DNA of 64,000 nt, taken from the NCBI GenBank assembly GCA_905183005.1, contig CAJJDO010000013.1, positions 237,728 to 301,727 of the forward strand. The letters run 5' to 3'. Below are positions 25,057-37,870 of this stretch, one piece after another. Numbering within the stretch: the stretch's first letter is position 1; every line of letters begins with the position of its first letter. Below the pieces are notes generated by a model. That model made no database searches and was not told where the DNA came from. It saw only the letters and a program-made list of their open reading frames with translations. Source of the DNA: Paramecium pentaurelia (Eukaryota; Ciliophora; Oligohymenophorea; Peniculida; Parameciidae). Made by a program: the position numbers and the translations under genes.

Positions 25057-25135
25057 ATTCTTATGATGTAAAATCACGTACGGTCTGCTGAAAATTCATG
25101 CGGATATTACGAAAACCCATTACTGATTATATATA
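25057..25135 (+). ncRNA. Second box C/D snoRNA candidate
   Basis: Box C ATGATGT at 25063-25069, D' CTGA at 25088-25091, a C'-like ATGCGGA at 25098-25104 and box D CTGA at 25123-25126, flanked by AT-rich arms that may pair. The inner part is more GC-rich than its surroundings. Possible guides are CACGTACGGTCTG before D' and ACGAAAACCCATTA before D. I could not assign a target; part of the D' guide resembles the complement of the LSU segment AGACCGUCGUGAGA with one bulge. It lies directly after the first candidate, suggesting a shared transcript. Confidence 0.6.
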
Positions 25136-25152
25136 TATTATATAATAATTTA

Positions 25153-25723
25153 ATGAACAAAGACCCTATTAGATTATCGAAATAGATTTGCATTCTTAAA
25201 TCTAAGGTAAATGAAACCAATACTTATAGTATACTTAATATAGGAGATATTGATTTTATTGACGATCAATATTTGCTATAAAAAAAATATATAGAAGTGC
25301 AATTTTAAATGTGATTGAATTTCATGAAATGTATTTGCTTTAATCTTATATTCAATCTTCTAAATCATTCCCTTATTTAGAAGATTAATCATTATTTGAT
25401 CATTTTTATTTGTGTTTCAAAATTATTGATGATAATAGGAAAACATACAAATGTTATGGTTTATTATTAAATTGAATTTCAAGAAGTACAATAGTTATTA
25501 TGAGGTATTAATTTAACATTTTGAATGCCATTTTGATCAAGCATACAAAATATTATGGTGTTTGAGAAAATTAATATTGCCTAATGAAGGATTTATAAAA
25601 TAATTAAGAGTGTATGAATAATTTTGGAAAATCAGTTTGAGAGTACTAATCATAAAAGGAAAATTAATAAAATTGTTCATAAGTCACTATACTTAATTAG
25701 TTAATGAAATATATAAAATATGA
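25153..25723 (+). pseudogene. Decayed dual-specificity phosphatase
   Basis: Pieces of a phosphatase of the DUSP type appear in order but in different frames. First LNIGDIDFIDDQYLLQKK (the usual start of the fold), then after a run of A the next frame gives IYRSAILNVIEFHEM. Next come ISRSTIVIMRYQF, matching the end of the HCxxGxSRS active-site loop, and FDQAYKILWCLRKL then LPNEGFIKQL, matching the DEAY...PNxGFxxQL helices. The HC of the active site reads as two Tyr codons. At least three frame changes and one in-frame TGA are present, more than tiny introns explain. A dead copy of a gene elsewhere in the genome is the simplest reading. Confidence 0.65.
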
Positions 25724-25898
25724 GATTGAGGAGAGACATAAGAATTTAGAAAATACTTTAATAAAATATATATAAATTTAGAATACAAAAGTAGTAATTC
25801 AATAATCTAATACTATTTTGTAATATAATAATAATACTATTATAATATTCAATATTATTTTGTATACAAATGTTATCGTTTAATTTTATTAACATAAA

Positions 25899-27332
25899 AT
25901 GTAAAAGATTGTTGGAAAATATTCATTCAATATGAATCATCTAATTGGTAGAGGGGCATATGGAACAGTTTATAAGGGGATCTCAAATGATGGAATGCCT
26001 GTAGCAATCAAAGTGATTGATAGAAGAATGATTAATCAAGTAACGTATATAAAATAACAAATTAGACTAATACTTAACAATTACTAAATGAGATTAGATC
26101 TATGAAGTAACTTAATCATAAAAATATTGTTAAATTTTTAGATTTCTATGAAACTCAAAACAATTTTTATATTATATCAGAATTTTGTAATGGTGGGGAT
26201 TTAAGAGATATAATAAAAAAAGGTAAATTAGATTCAAAATCTGTTATCAATATCTTAAAATAAATCTTAAATGGGTATTAAGTGAAATATATTTAGTTAT
26301 CATTAACTCTATTTAAACTCTATAATTCATAGAGATTTAAAGCCAGCCAATATACTTATGCATTAAGGAATACCTAAATTGGCAGATTTTGGATTTGCAA
26401 AGAAAATTGATTTCGAAAATGATTTAATGACAAGTATTGCAGGCACTCCTCTTTATATGGCACCATAAGTTATTTTAAGGTAACCATACACCTCTAAATG
26501 TGATATATGGTCTTTAGGCATGATTTTATATGAGTTACTATTCTAAAAGCCTCCTATAAATGCAGAGAATATAATTCAATTGTAAGAAAAAATTTGTAAA
26601 CCAATTATTGTACCTCAATTAGATAATACTTATTTATAATAATTAATTTAAGGATGTTTGTAAATTAATGAAGAAAATAGAATAAATTGGGATGAAATAT
26701 ATTAGAATCCTCTTATGTAAGAATAAGAGAATTCTAAAAGACAATATGCAGGAATATTAGTAGAAGTAGAACCAGAATAAACTGATTATAGAAGATTTTT
26801 AATAACAAATTATTTGTAAATTGAGTTTGAAGCTAATTAAAGAATATATTTGAATTAGCTAAGTTTTGCAAGAAGTGCATTTAATTTTAGTTTTTTTATC
26901 TAAAAATTTGAATAATAATTTTTAGATTTGGGCTAAAAATTAAGATGTTTTTCATTTAATTGGTTAATTTAGGTAGAAAACTCAAAGTTTTTGAAAGAAT
27001 AACAGAAGTTTTTGAATGATGAAAGAGGTTTGTTTTGTATTACATAATTGAAATAGATGAAATAAGCTTTTATTGATAATGCACCTGAAGATATATAGTC
27101 ACTAACTTTCGATATGATAAAATTAATATAATTACTTGAAGAACATTTTTCGAATTTTTCTGTTAATTTAGGAACTTTAAATAGACATCAATTATTAGCT
27201 ACATATATGATAAAATACTTATTTAAAACATTAAGAACAGCTAGATTGAATGAATGTTTTTATGTAGCAGATTTATCAGATATTTAAAAATTCTCAGATA
27301 AAGAAATAATGTAAAGGATCTTAGAACCTTGA
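25899..27332 (+). CDS. ULK/ATG1-like protein kinase
   Basis: A 461-residue Ser/Thr kinase with the catalytic domain at the N terminus: LIGRGAYGTVYKG, MPVAIKVIDRRM, NIVKFLDFYET, SIIHRDLKPANIL, PKLADFGFAKKI, AGTPLYMAPQ, CDIWSLGMILYELL. Introns of 26 nt (26040-26065, GTAACG...TAG) and 22 nt (about 26274-26295) give a continuous frame. DFGFA and LYMAP resemble ULK/ATG1 kinases that start autophagy, though APE is replaced by APQ. About 200 helical residues follow, without recognised motifs, ending MQRILEP. Function in autophagy is possible, not shown. Confidence 0.85.
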
Positions 27333-27412
27333 TTTCAAATAATATTATTATATTTTATTATTTTATTCATATAAATATATTAGATTATAAAAATAAAATA
27401 TGTTAAAATCAT

Positions 27413-28342
27413 ATGCTATGGATATTAAGAATATTAGAAGATTATGATCTCCTCTACAAGACTATAATTGCTATATAAAATGCATAGTAATCTATAATTA
27501 TAAGGTCTTCATAAACTATATAATTATATATTATAATAGCCTATAGATAAAAAATATAGTAGGGAAAATAAATAATATTGAGATGTTGATTTTAATAATC
27601 TGCTTAAAAAATTAAAAGCAATTGTTTATTCTTTAAAAAAATATAAGATTAAGCAATTTATTTGAGTTTAGGATTGATAATAATCAGCTAATCATAAAAA
27701 AAGTACTCAAATGAATAACGAATAATTTGAATAATTAGAGGATGAAATAAATATACAAGCACAAAAAAGAAGGATAGGAAATGTTTTGTTTTATGTAAGA
27801 AAAAAATAAAATGTTAATTTAATCTTATAGCTCATACTCATCTAAATAAGAGAGTAGGAAAAAATGTATCAAAATTTTGACTTGATAATTTAATGCATAA
27901 TATTGTAATTTAAATTTAAAGAACAATAGTTATCAGTAGAATTAATTAATTTAACTTAATTTATAAAAAGATGTTAGAGATCTAATTATCAACAGATAAA
28001 ATTAAATAATTTGTTTAAGAATTAGAGAAATAAGATAGAGAATTTGTTTATGAAATATATAAATTAAAAGTTTAAGAAAATAAAGATTAATAAGAATTAA
28101 AATAAGAATCAATTAATAAAAAAGCTAAAAATGTTTTAGGTGTTAACATTCAAGCATAAAATTAATAAAAAAGAGATAATTATTATATATTTGATCATCA
28201 TTGTATACAATAGAATTAATTCTAGATTTAGAGTAAAATCCATTGTCATAAAAAGATTTATAAATCTATAATAAAATATCTATATATCTTATTATAATAT
28301 GCAGATATGAGTTTATTTAGTATTAAAACATTTAATTTTTGA
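27413..28342 (+). CDS. Coiled-coil protein, gene model unresolved
   Basis: Coding-like stretches follow each other in different frames: LEDYDLLYKTIIAIQNAQ, then MNNEQFEQLEDEINIQAQ, then LEKQDREFVYEIYKLKVQ and NNYYIF-like text ending CHKKIYKSIIKYLYILLQ before TGA at 28340. Candidate introns, such as 36 nt starting GTAAGA near 27797, or 35 nt starting GTAGAA near 27939, join some of them, but I could not build one clean model; the 5' third stays doubtful. The stop lies 25 bases before the next gene, in line with the spacing of real genes here. It may be a live gene with several introns or a decaying one. No domain is recognised. Confidence 0.45.
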
Positions 28343-28367
28343 TTTTGTGTATTATAATAATAATTTA

Positions 28368-29537
28368 ATGAGAAAAACAAATTAAAAAACTAATGATAAC
28401 AATTTGAATTATTTAAATGGAGGAGGTTTTGCAGTTCGTCCAAAATCATTGCTTTGTACAGAATATATCAATTTCTAGGCACAATTTGTGGAAGAGAGTT
28501 TGGAACAGCTTCATTAGAAATTCATTAAAAAACTTGTATCAAAAAGTATTAAAATGATTTGATTAATATGGATCCTGGTCATAGATAATAGATGCCTACT
28601 AGTAATAATAAATAATTTACCTTTTAGCACAGTAGGTTTTATAAAAATTGAACCAAGAGAAATAAGTAAGGTAATAAGGAGGAACAAAGATTGGTTAAAA
28701 ATCATAACAGTTTTTATAAGAATAACCATAATAAGTTATGGCTCTTGTTGGAGTATGATTATTAAATAACAATTTAGTGCAGAAAATGTGGAAGAAGATT
28801 TAATCCTGATAGAATCAGAAAACATGAATCTGTTTGTATAGGACCAGAACCAGATATTTAAAAAATTAAAGAATAATAATAAGAATAGAACAAAAGGGTT
28901 GCCAAATACTTAAGACCCAAATAAACTGGTAAATGGAAACAAGAACATCTTGAATTTTAATAGGCTTTAAGAGAGATGAGGAAAGTTGCATAATAAGAAA
29001 AAGCAGAAGGAAGAGGTAATCCATTTGGTCATCAATAATATGGTTAATCATATGGTATGTCAAATAAATAACAACCTACAAAATATGGTAAGACCAATTA
29101 ATATCAGTAAAATTTTCATAATCAACCTTAATCAAAATAATAATAATAATATAAATAAACACACTCTTAATAATAATAATATTAATAATAATAGTACAAT
29201 CAAAAAGGTTATTCATAAAGTGTTAAATCAACTCATAAATAACCAAATTTAGAATAATAATAATAAACAAAGATAATATAAAAGTCTCCAATATCTCAAA
29301 TGCCATAAAAATAATACTAATAACCAACTAAAAGTTCTTATAATGATGTTGGTTATGGTAGACCTGCTTGTAATGTTGGTGGTGGAGCATGTATAAAAAT
29401 ATTATTAAATATTAGCTTACTAAATTGCTCATTCTAATGTTAGTACATTTAGTCTATTTACTTAAGATGGAAAGCCAAAAAACTATGATAATTATCAATA
29501 AAACAACCCTTATGCAAAGAAAAATGGGTTATATTGA
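28368..29537 (+). CDS. ZC2HC1-type double C2HC zinc-finger protein
   Basis: 356 residues after removing four introns (23 nt at about 28455, 26 nt near 28630, 25 nt near 28755, 25 nt near 29391). Two zinc fingers of the C2HC type are plain: CTICGREFGTASLEIHQKTC and CRKCGRRFNPDRIRKHESVC; the first Cys of the first finger and the first Cys of the second each depend on splicing out an intron. Between and after them are Gln/Asn-rich linkers, then TGKWKQEHLEFQQALREM and a long Gln/Tyr-rich tail. Related ZC2HC1 proteins are found in ciliated cells, but their biochemical role is not known to me. Confidence 0.85.
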
Positions 29538-29783
29538 TAACATAACAATCATTAATAATTAATTAACTCAAATATCATTTTATTATTAAAAAATAATATT
29601 TTTACATTTGAATGATTGTTTACATAAAATTTGTTTAGAATTATTCTTAGCTATTTGAAAGTTTATTTGTTTAAATGCTTTCATTTATATTATACTATTA
29701 TAATAAAAATCAACATGATTTAAAACATAGATATAAATTATTATAGGAATATATTATTTTTTTAATCTTTTGTTTTAAAATAA

Positions 29784-30450
29784 ATGGAATTAAGATTTAA
29801 ATAAAGAAATGAAAATCTCTAGTAGTATCTTTCAGAATAGTGAGCTATGCTAAGAAAAATTCAATAAGCTGAAGAGATTTGAAATTATTAGAAATTCTTA
29901 TAATAAGCTTTAAAGCATTACACTTTTACTTAAAGATAGATAAAGAGATTAAACATTCTCAAATTTACAAGATAAAGATCTTGCTTAAAAAATATTCTAG
30001 ATAGGGATTAATGAAATATTAAATAGGAAAATAAAGAAGTCATAGAGAAAATATATTATTAAGCATAAGCAATTATGAATTATAGGTTAGGCTATAGATA
30101 ATTAATTGATTTTTATAAATTTTTGGTATCATTAATTGGATTAATACAGCAATAAAAAATATATATATATGGATAATTATAGTAGCTTACATGATAGAAG
30201 TTTATATTAAATTGGTTTAAATAAAAAAGAATTATTGTAGACAAAATATCAATTTATTAATGAAACAAATAAAAAAAAAATATTAGTTAAATAAAAACAG
30301 AACAAATGGATTTTAAATGAAAAAATATTAACTATTGTGCTACATAAATGTAAAGGCAAATATATTTTAAATAAATTTAAAGTAGTAACTCTAGAAAATA
30401 TTATGAAAATTTAACAAAAGAGAGTAGAAAAACAAAAAGAATTTCATTGA
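29784..30450 (+). pseudogene. Broken open frame, probable pseudogene
   Basis: Starts MELRFKQRNENLQQYLSEQ, then meets TGA codons within 100 residues while the following text stays coding-like: NYQKFLQQALKHYTFTQRQ, KEVIEKIYYQAQAIMNYR and, after a frame change at an (A)n(TA)n tract near 30160, NYSSLHDRSLYQIGLNKKE and GKYILNKFKVVTLENIMK. At least three in-frame TGA codons are left and no normal intron removes them. I do not recognise the family. It could also be a gene with sequencing errors. Confidence 0.4.
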
Positions 30451-30647
30451 AAAACAAAATAGAGATTACAAATATCATAACATTTTTTTTATAAATTAAT
30501 AGATTTGCAAAGAAAAATTGATATAAATAATCATTAAAAATTAATATGAGAATATTATAACAGATAAATGATCATTAAGACTGCAATACTATGAAATCAT
30601 TTTATTTTTTTAAATTTAAATTAATATATTATATAGAATTTAAGGAT

Positions 30648-33600
30648 ATGATTAATTAAGAAGAATCAAACAATCAGATATCTGATCCAAATGAATAGGT
30701 TTCAAAATATTAAATAGTTTTCAGTACCGAATAAGAAACAAATAAGCAGGAATGTATTATAAAATTGAAAGATTAAAACATCAAATTTTTTATCCCAGAG
30801 ACTGATGAAGCATAGGAATTGTGTGCTCTTCTTGATAATAAGAAACAACTTCAAGATTCCTAATACCCAAAATATGTAGAATTATTTTTACAAAAATATA
30901 ATGAATTTGAAGACAGATTTAATGCATTTTTCACTTGTAGTCCTAGACAATTTAAAATAAGTTTTGATTTAAATTAACTTATCATAACAATAGTGTATTG
31001 GAGTACATTCTTCAGTGTTCTCTCAGAATCTATTGTAAAATTGAAATTTATTTTAGGCAATAGAAAATAATTAAATCATAAAAAATGATACAATACGTTA
31101 ATAAATAGCTCATCAATTGCCTGTATATGCTTTTTTATATACAATATCATCATAAATGTAATAAATTATCAAAAATTTAGTTGTTAATAGATTAAAAACT
31201 ATTTAATTTGGATCTTTTTATTTATAGGTTTAATAATAATTCCTGCTTTTGTTCTACTAGGATACCATCTTAATATTTTTGGAAATTATGATGGATTTTC
31301 ATAAGATTACATAGGGATTGGATATTGCATATTAAGTTTTGTAATTTTTATAAATTCTCTAATAAATAGAGGATTTTTAGAATATATTAGAAAAGTTTCT
31401 TCAGCAGTTATAGCTACTTTATTTAATTGTAGTTTTTGTGTATTAGTTTCATATTTCATTCTTTTTAAAATAATAGCCTTTGTACTTCTTATTTAATCAA
31501 CATAAGTAGAATATATTATTGATAATATATCAACAATAATAGCTCCATCTACATTTATAGTAATATTTTTATTTTCAATTTTTCTATTAAAAGGATTATT
31601 TAATCTACCAAGGAAGACAATAAAATATGATTTATATTAACTATCATTATAAAAGTATGCAGATGACGATATTAAAAATGAATTTTCTAATTATAATATG
31701 AATAAAAGATCAAGATAATTATTTAAAAAGTTAAAGCTCCAAAAATTTGTTCCAATTATGATTACAATTTGTTATGCTTTTATTGAAATTTTTTGTTATG
31801 CTAATTTAATCATAGGATTAAAATCATATGATTTTGAATAGATCATTACTTTTGGATTTTTAATTTTGGCTATTCCTATATTTATAATATTTGGGATATG
31901 TATAAGTAATTCAAGATTCAAGAAATAGAATTTATATTTATACATTCCTTTAATATTTGGTGCTATATTTAGTGTTATATGTATTAAAATATGGAGTTTG
32001 ACAATTGAAAATTAATATATAAAATCAATTTCTAGATTAATAGGTATATGTCCATTAATTATATCATTAATGTGGCTTACAGTAGGATTCTTTAAATCTG
32101 AAAAAAGAAATCAAAAACTTTTTGTAATGCTTTTTTCATGTTTTTCTTTTGCTTTACCTTTTGGTATTTTATTAACATTTTCTGTTTATTTTAATGATAA
32201 AGGATTAGAGATAGGAGCATTTGTGTTGGCTAGTGCTGGACTTATTCCAATAATATTGTTAATCATTTATTATATTATTGTAGTTTTAATCTATTTAGTA
32301 AAATTACCAAAATAAGCAGAAAACTTATAATTTGTTGTTTATGAGTACATCAATTTAAATAGTTATGCAGTTTGGTATAATTCTATGTGTTTTATAATAT
32401 CCTTTTATTTAATTTGTTATTTTGCTTGGAATGAACCAATTACAGCTACTGGAACAAAAAAAGGAACAGTAAATTATTATTTATACTTTTAGATAATTGG
32501 TTTATTGAGTATACATACAATTTTATTTATTTTAACAAGTCATGCTTTATCTCTTGAAGTCAAAGAACAAACATAATAAAAAATTGATTAATAAGAGAAT
32601 TTAACTTATACTTAAAAGTTCATAAATAGAATGTAGGATTTTACTACAGTAGGTATTTTACTTCCATTTATAGTATTATTACCAATATCATAATCTGTTG
32701 AAAGTGAAGTAACTAAGAATGCTTTATTAGCAAATACAATTGGTATACCCTTATCATTTTTGTATTACAAATTTTAGATTTCATTAAAATAAGATTCATT
32801 TATCTATTAATAATTTATTCAACCATTAGTAGTTATTGTAGGCTGGACATTTATAATAGGTCCAATAGGAACTATATTTCCTATTCTTGCAAATTATTTT
32901 GAAAATTCATCAACAGAATTTGCTTTATTTGCTTAATTAGCTGTTGCTTATTCTATATTAATTATTATAATAAGTATTACAGTATTATCTATTTTTTATT
33001 CTGTTTTATTAAATAAAGAATAATTAGAAATGAAAAAGAAAGAAGTACTTAGAGCAGTTATGAAAGAGTTTTCTGAAAATGGAGTATATGCAACAGAAGA
33101 TATTTCATCTTTATTATTTGTAAGATATGTTTAACATAGAAATTGTATTAAGTTAGAAAAAGATTTAATTATAGGTGATCCAGTAAATATGTATGAACAT
33201 CCAGAACCTGCAGAAAATAATAATATTAAATTTATTCTTGTAACAAAATAAGATTATGAAAATAAAAAGAAATTAGAATATATATAAGAAAGAAAAAGAT
33301 TAAAAATAAGAAAATCTTTAAGTGATAATGAAACAGATATGGTATCATTAACATCTGCAGATACAATTAATTAAAAAAATTAAGAAGAATAACATGGATG
33401 TTTATATCAAGTTTAAGATTGTTTATTTTCTTGTTTATTGTGTAAATTTGGTTATTATGATTTAGAAGATATGGAATAAAATGAAATTAATAAATAAAAA
33501 GATTTATAAGAATTAAAAAAATAAAAATAATGTTTTGAATAAAAAATAGAATTAAAAAGAAGAATAAGATAAAGACATTCAAGTATATTATAATAAGATA

Positions 33601-35373
33601 ATAAATATCTTGATTAATATTAACCTATTAAAGTAGATTCTAGGAGAGCAGAAAGATTTTGGATAGCTGTTTATCATTATTTTTTTAATAAAGGTGATTT
33701 GTCAAATATCTTAGAGATTTTAAAATTAGAAAAGGATTATGAAATATTAAAATAATATTAAAGTTTTGAAGAAAATAATGGAGGGTTTATTTTATCAGAG
33801 GAAGACTTTGCCTTATTAATTTATGATAATTATAGAGATGAAAATTATTCTTATTTAGAAATTATTTAAAAATTGGCTTTATAAAGTTATTATCATTTGG
33901 TTACTGATCATCCTGATTTTTATTAACAAATAACAAAATTTAAGGATGTTTCAAGTGTGATTTAAGAATAAAATTTTATAAAAATTGAGAGAATTAAAGA
34001 AGAAAGGAAATGTTTAAATAAAATATTAGTACCAGAGCAATTACAAACAAATAAATTAAATGAAATATTGTCTTCTGAATATAAAGATCTTGATTAAAAA
34101 TATTAATAGAAAATATTAGAGATTGAAAATAATTACAAAAACAAAATTCCTCATTAATGGGAAAAGAAGATTTGGGAAATTTGTAAATAAATACATATAG
34201 CTATTTGGATTACACCTAAAAAATATACACAAAAATTAATGAATCAATTAGCAGATCTCTATAGTAAAATTGCTCCTATAGAACCTAAAGCAAATCCTAT
34301 AAATGAAGATTGGAGTAGAATAGCATAAAAAATATGTAGAGTTTTAGTTGATGAATTTAATAAATTTGATAAAAAATCAAATGAATAAGAATTCCATTTT
34401 AAACTTACAATAACAAATCTTTTAGCTGCATTCTTAAGAGTTTATGATCTTTATGGATTAATAACATTATCATTTGATTCTTAAGTAGGTTGGTTTGGAG
34501 AGAGTTCTGAATTTAAACCTATAAAAATGGTAGATTATTCTGCTATTTGGAGTGAATACAACTTTTTCTTCTTTTTAGCTCTAGTTATGAGTATTGCTTA
34601 TATTGTTTTAGGATTATAAGCTAGTAAATAAATAGCTGATAATTCATTTGGTTTTAATGAGGATGGATCAATAGCAGGAATCAAAAGTTTAAGATTTTGG
34701 TTAAGTAAAACCATATAAATTATTAGCGGATAATTTATATTTGTAATGAAGACATACATAGATGCCTTTATTTGTGATTATAGTGAATATCCATATACTT
34801 TAGTAAGATAGCCATCAGTAGAATGTATGAGTGACATACATTTTTTATATATATCTTTAGCAATAGTAGGCTGTGGAATTTATTATCCTCTTTCAACATA
34901 CTTATAACCTACATTTCAATTCATGGATCGTTCCTTAGATCTAAAATACAAATCAAATTTTGTAGTCTTATATATATAAGCTAAATTATTGATATTAGGG
35001 TCAAGTTCAGTATTTTCAAATTTGTAAGAATAAGCATATTAATACTAAATGCTTTTCTCTTTTGCAGTGATGAGTGCTTTAATTTATTTCCATTTTAGAC
35101 TTGATCCCTCATATATCAAATGGTTTAATATAGTTGACAGATCTTTATTACTAATATTATGTTATGTATATAAATATATATTAATAATAGTTCTATTTTG
35201 GGGCATTCATTATTCTATCTAGTAAAAGTGTATTAGCTGGATGGATCATATCCTTAATATTTACTTTTGGTACATTATTATACTTAATCTACTACCTGAT
35301 ATAATAAATCATTAAATATAGGCGTATTTAATAAAATTAAATAAGACCTATACAATCATAGGAATAAAATTGA
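30648..35373 (+). CDS. Large polytopic membrane protein (about 1,551 aa)
   Basis: Open from ATG 30648 to TGA 35371 with introns of 22 nt (GTAAAATTG...TTTTAG, near 31034), 23 nt (near 31158) and 25 nt (near 35166); the total removed gives a whole number of codons. The N-terminal 100 residues are soluble. Then come about ten membrane helices (for example SFVIFINSLINRGF and ICYAFIEIFCYANLI), a soluble charged part of some 500 residues (from KKEVLRAVMKEF to LTITNLLAAFLR) and a second membrane block, ending ISLIFTFGTLLYLIYYL followed by a basic Gln-rich tail. Two membrane halves around a cytoplasmic loop suggest a transporter or receptor, but no family motif is visible. I do not recognise it. Confidence 0.8.
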
Positions 35374-35911
35374 AAACAGTGAATACTTGATTTTTTTATT
35401 CTATAAATTTCTTTATTTAATTTATCTTATATATGTAGAATTAAATTATTTGAAAATAATAATATGGAAATCATCATTTAAACACATTTTAGAAATATGG
35501 AAAATCATCTGTAAATGCCTTTCAAAATTCAATTAAAATGAGGATTTTTTATCTGTTTTATAATAATACAAATTCTTCTTAAGTAACTTAGGCAACTTTA
35601 TTCTTGTAACTCTTTTTCTGATTATTAAAATTAACTATTAATTTATCAATATTTCTATATCACTATAAAGTTTTTTAGCAAGTAGCCCTTATTTATATTC
35701 ATATGCAATCAAATGCAAAAGGCAAAACCTTAAAGTCTTTTAAATCTTACAATAAAGTCTAGTTTGCAAAATGAAAAGTCAAGTAAAATTTCTTTCTCTC
35801 ATTTGGATTTAAGATAATAATTTATATTTAATCTATAAATATATATATTATTTAGCTTTTTTAATTGCTAAAAAGCATTTTAAATTACATAAATTAAAGT
35901 ATTATATTTTT
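35374..35911. other. Convergent intergenic region with possible coding relic
   Basis: Between two converging genes. On the minus strand, about 35820 to 35480, fragments such as RKKFYLTFHFANQTLLQDL and KVAQVTQEEFVLLQNRQK read in one frame but are broken by several TGA codons. This may be the remains of a helical protein gene, or chance. No RNA gene seen. Confidence 0.3.
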
Positions 35912-37693
35912 TCATTAAATTGTGCAATCATAATTCTATGGGATTCTAATATCTCCAGAAACTTTATTTTCTTATACAATTGATTCTAAAGATGGGTTTC
36001 TCCTTTCAACAACTAATTCAATCTCATTAGACTTGATAATATTATTGAGTATTTTTCCATGACTTTTATCTCTTATAAACAATCCTATTCCATCATTATC
36101 ATTTATATTATTTTCAATTATTTCAGGTCTACTATCTTTTAGAATCATTATCCCATTACTTTTATTTTTTTATATTACATTTCCTCTTATAGATGGTACA
36201 GCTGTAATACACACAATTCCATCATTCTATTTAAATAAAAATATTTATTACATTTTCAGCAATAGTATTTCTAAATATCCAACATCTTCCACATTCAATT
36301 AAGAATATACCTTCACATCTACCTCCTAAAATTTTATTTTCGACTATAAATGTATCAACAGAATTAGCACCACCTAATGCAATATTTGCTTTAATATTAT
36401 CAGTAATTTCATTCTTTTCAATTACTGCAGATGATGTTTCCACTAATAAAACACCTTAACCTAAATTTTTAGAAATCTTGTTCTTATGAATTGAAATACG
36501 AGCTTCAGTATCAGCTTTAATTCCTGCTTTTTTATTATATCCTATAAAAGTATTAGCTTCAATTCTTGTATAATTATTTTATCCAGTGCAATGAATACCA
36601 TTTTCCTTATTTCCAGATATTGTTTAATTTGATTTAATCTTACCATCACATCTTAATTATTCAAATACTTTAGTTAATATTCCATCAGTAAAATTTTTAT
36701 CAATTTTATTATTAAATATTTATGGATCAGCAGATAATACTTCTATTCCTATTACATTAGTTTTTATTTCATTTCCATAAATCTTAGCTCTATTTCCAAT
36801 ACCTACTTTAATTCCAGGTCCTTCATTATTTTCTATTCTACATTATTCTATTTAAGGAATTGCATCTGATCCAACAACATGTATTCCCACTTTTTTATTT
36901 TATATTATTTTGCTATTCATAACACGAACATTTTTATTTGATAAACCTTATTATAATAATATACCACCATATGTATGATTATGTATTTTACTATCTTTAA
37001 TTATTAAATCTCCTAATTTTACTAAAATTCCTATTGTCTTAGCATCTTAATTTTTTGATGAAGTTCCTTTGATTTCACATCTAATGAATAATGCTTCAGC
37101 ACCTTAATTAACAGCTATACCTGGTAATATACCTTTAAAGGATTTGACAATGAAACTTAAATTTTAAATAATTGTTACTTTAATGCAATCAAACAATCTT
37201 CCATAAATAATTTGCCTCCATTTAATAATACTACACAATTCATAGATGTTTCTATTGGTACCTTACTTACAAACTCTTCATCTGGATTCTATTCTAAACC
37301 ACCACCTCCATCTTCATGACTTCCAAATAGATTTTTTGCCATTTCTTAACCTTCAATTAATTTTTCTAATTCTTCAACTTCTTCACTTGTTCCACTATGT
37401 GACATTTTTAATCCAATTAAAGTACAACGTTCATCTTTTTTTAAATCAACCAAAATAGTAGGTTTAGATGATACAACTATAATTATGTCTCCAACTTTAT
37501 CTTTAGGTTCTAGACGTAATCCAGGTTTATTTATAACAATATTAGATGAATAAAGTCCTGGAGCTATTTTAATAACTGTATTAGGTTCTGCCTTATCTAT
37601 AGCTTCTTGAATTGTTTTATATGGACCACTTTCAGAATCAACAATTAATTATTGTTTTAGTACACCTTTTATTGCATTGTCTTAATGATTCAT
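35912..37693 (-). CDS. Right-handed parallel beta-helix (PbH1-repeat) protein
   Basis: Starts MNHQDNAIKGVLKQQLIV, then SGPYKTIQEAIDKAEPNTVI and the rungs of a beta-helix: NKISKNLGQGVLLVE, NEITDNIKANIALGG, NKILGGRCEGIFLIECG, NVIQKNKSNGIMILKDS, NNINDNDGIGLFIRD. Each rung is about 22-24 residues, with N and G at the turns, as in the Pfam beta-helix and FBXO11-like proteins. An acidic insert (VEELEKLIEGQEMAKNLFG) sits between the first strands and the helix. Roles in this fold range from sugar binding to substrate adaptor work; no F-box or catalytic motif is visible, so the role is open. Confidence 0.85.
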
Positions 37694-37870
37694 ACTAATA
37701 ATTAATAAAATTAAATTATGTCAATAATCAATTTTCATACATATTTCATAATATTAAAATTCAATTCAATATAATAGATTTACTTACAATTATATAGTTC
37801 TAAATTATGTATTAGTTTTCTTCATTTTTTTATTTCTGTTTAATTAATTTTTTCTTAATATAATTTAATT

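Noticed and set aside
28986..29252. Asn-rich open frame on the plus strand and the matching minus frames at 28514-29063
   Set aside because: They are out-of-frame shadows of the ZC2HC zinc-finger gene, whose true frame has the Cys-His motifs.
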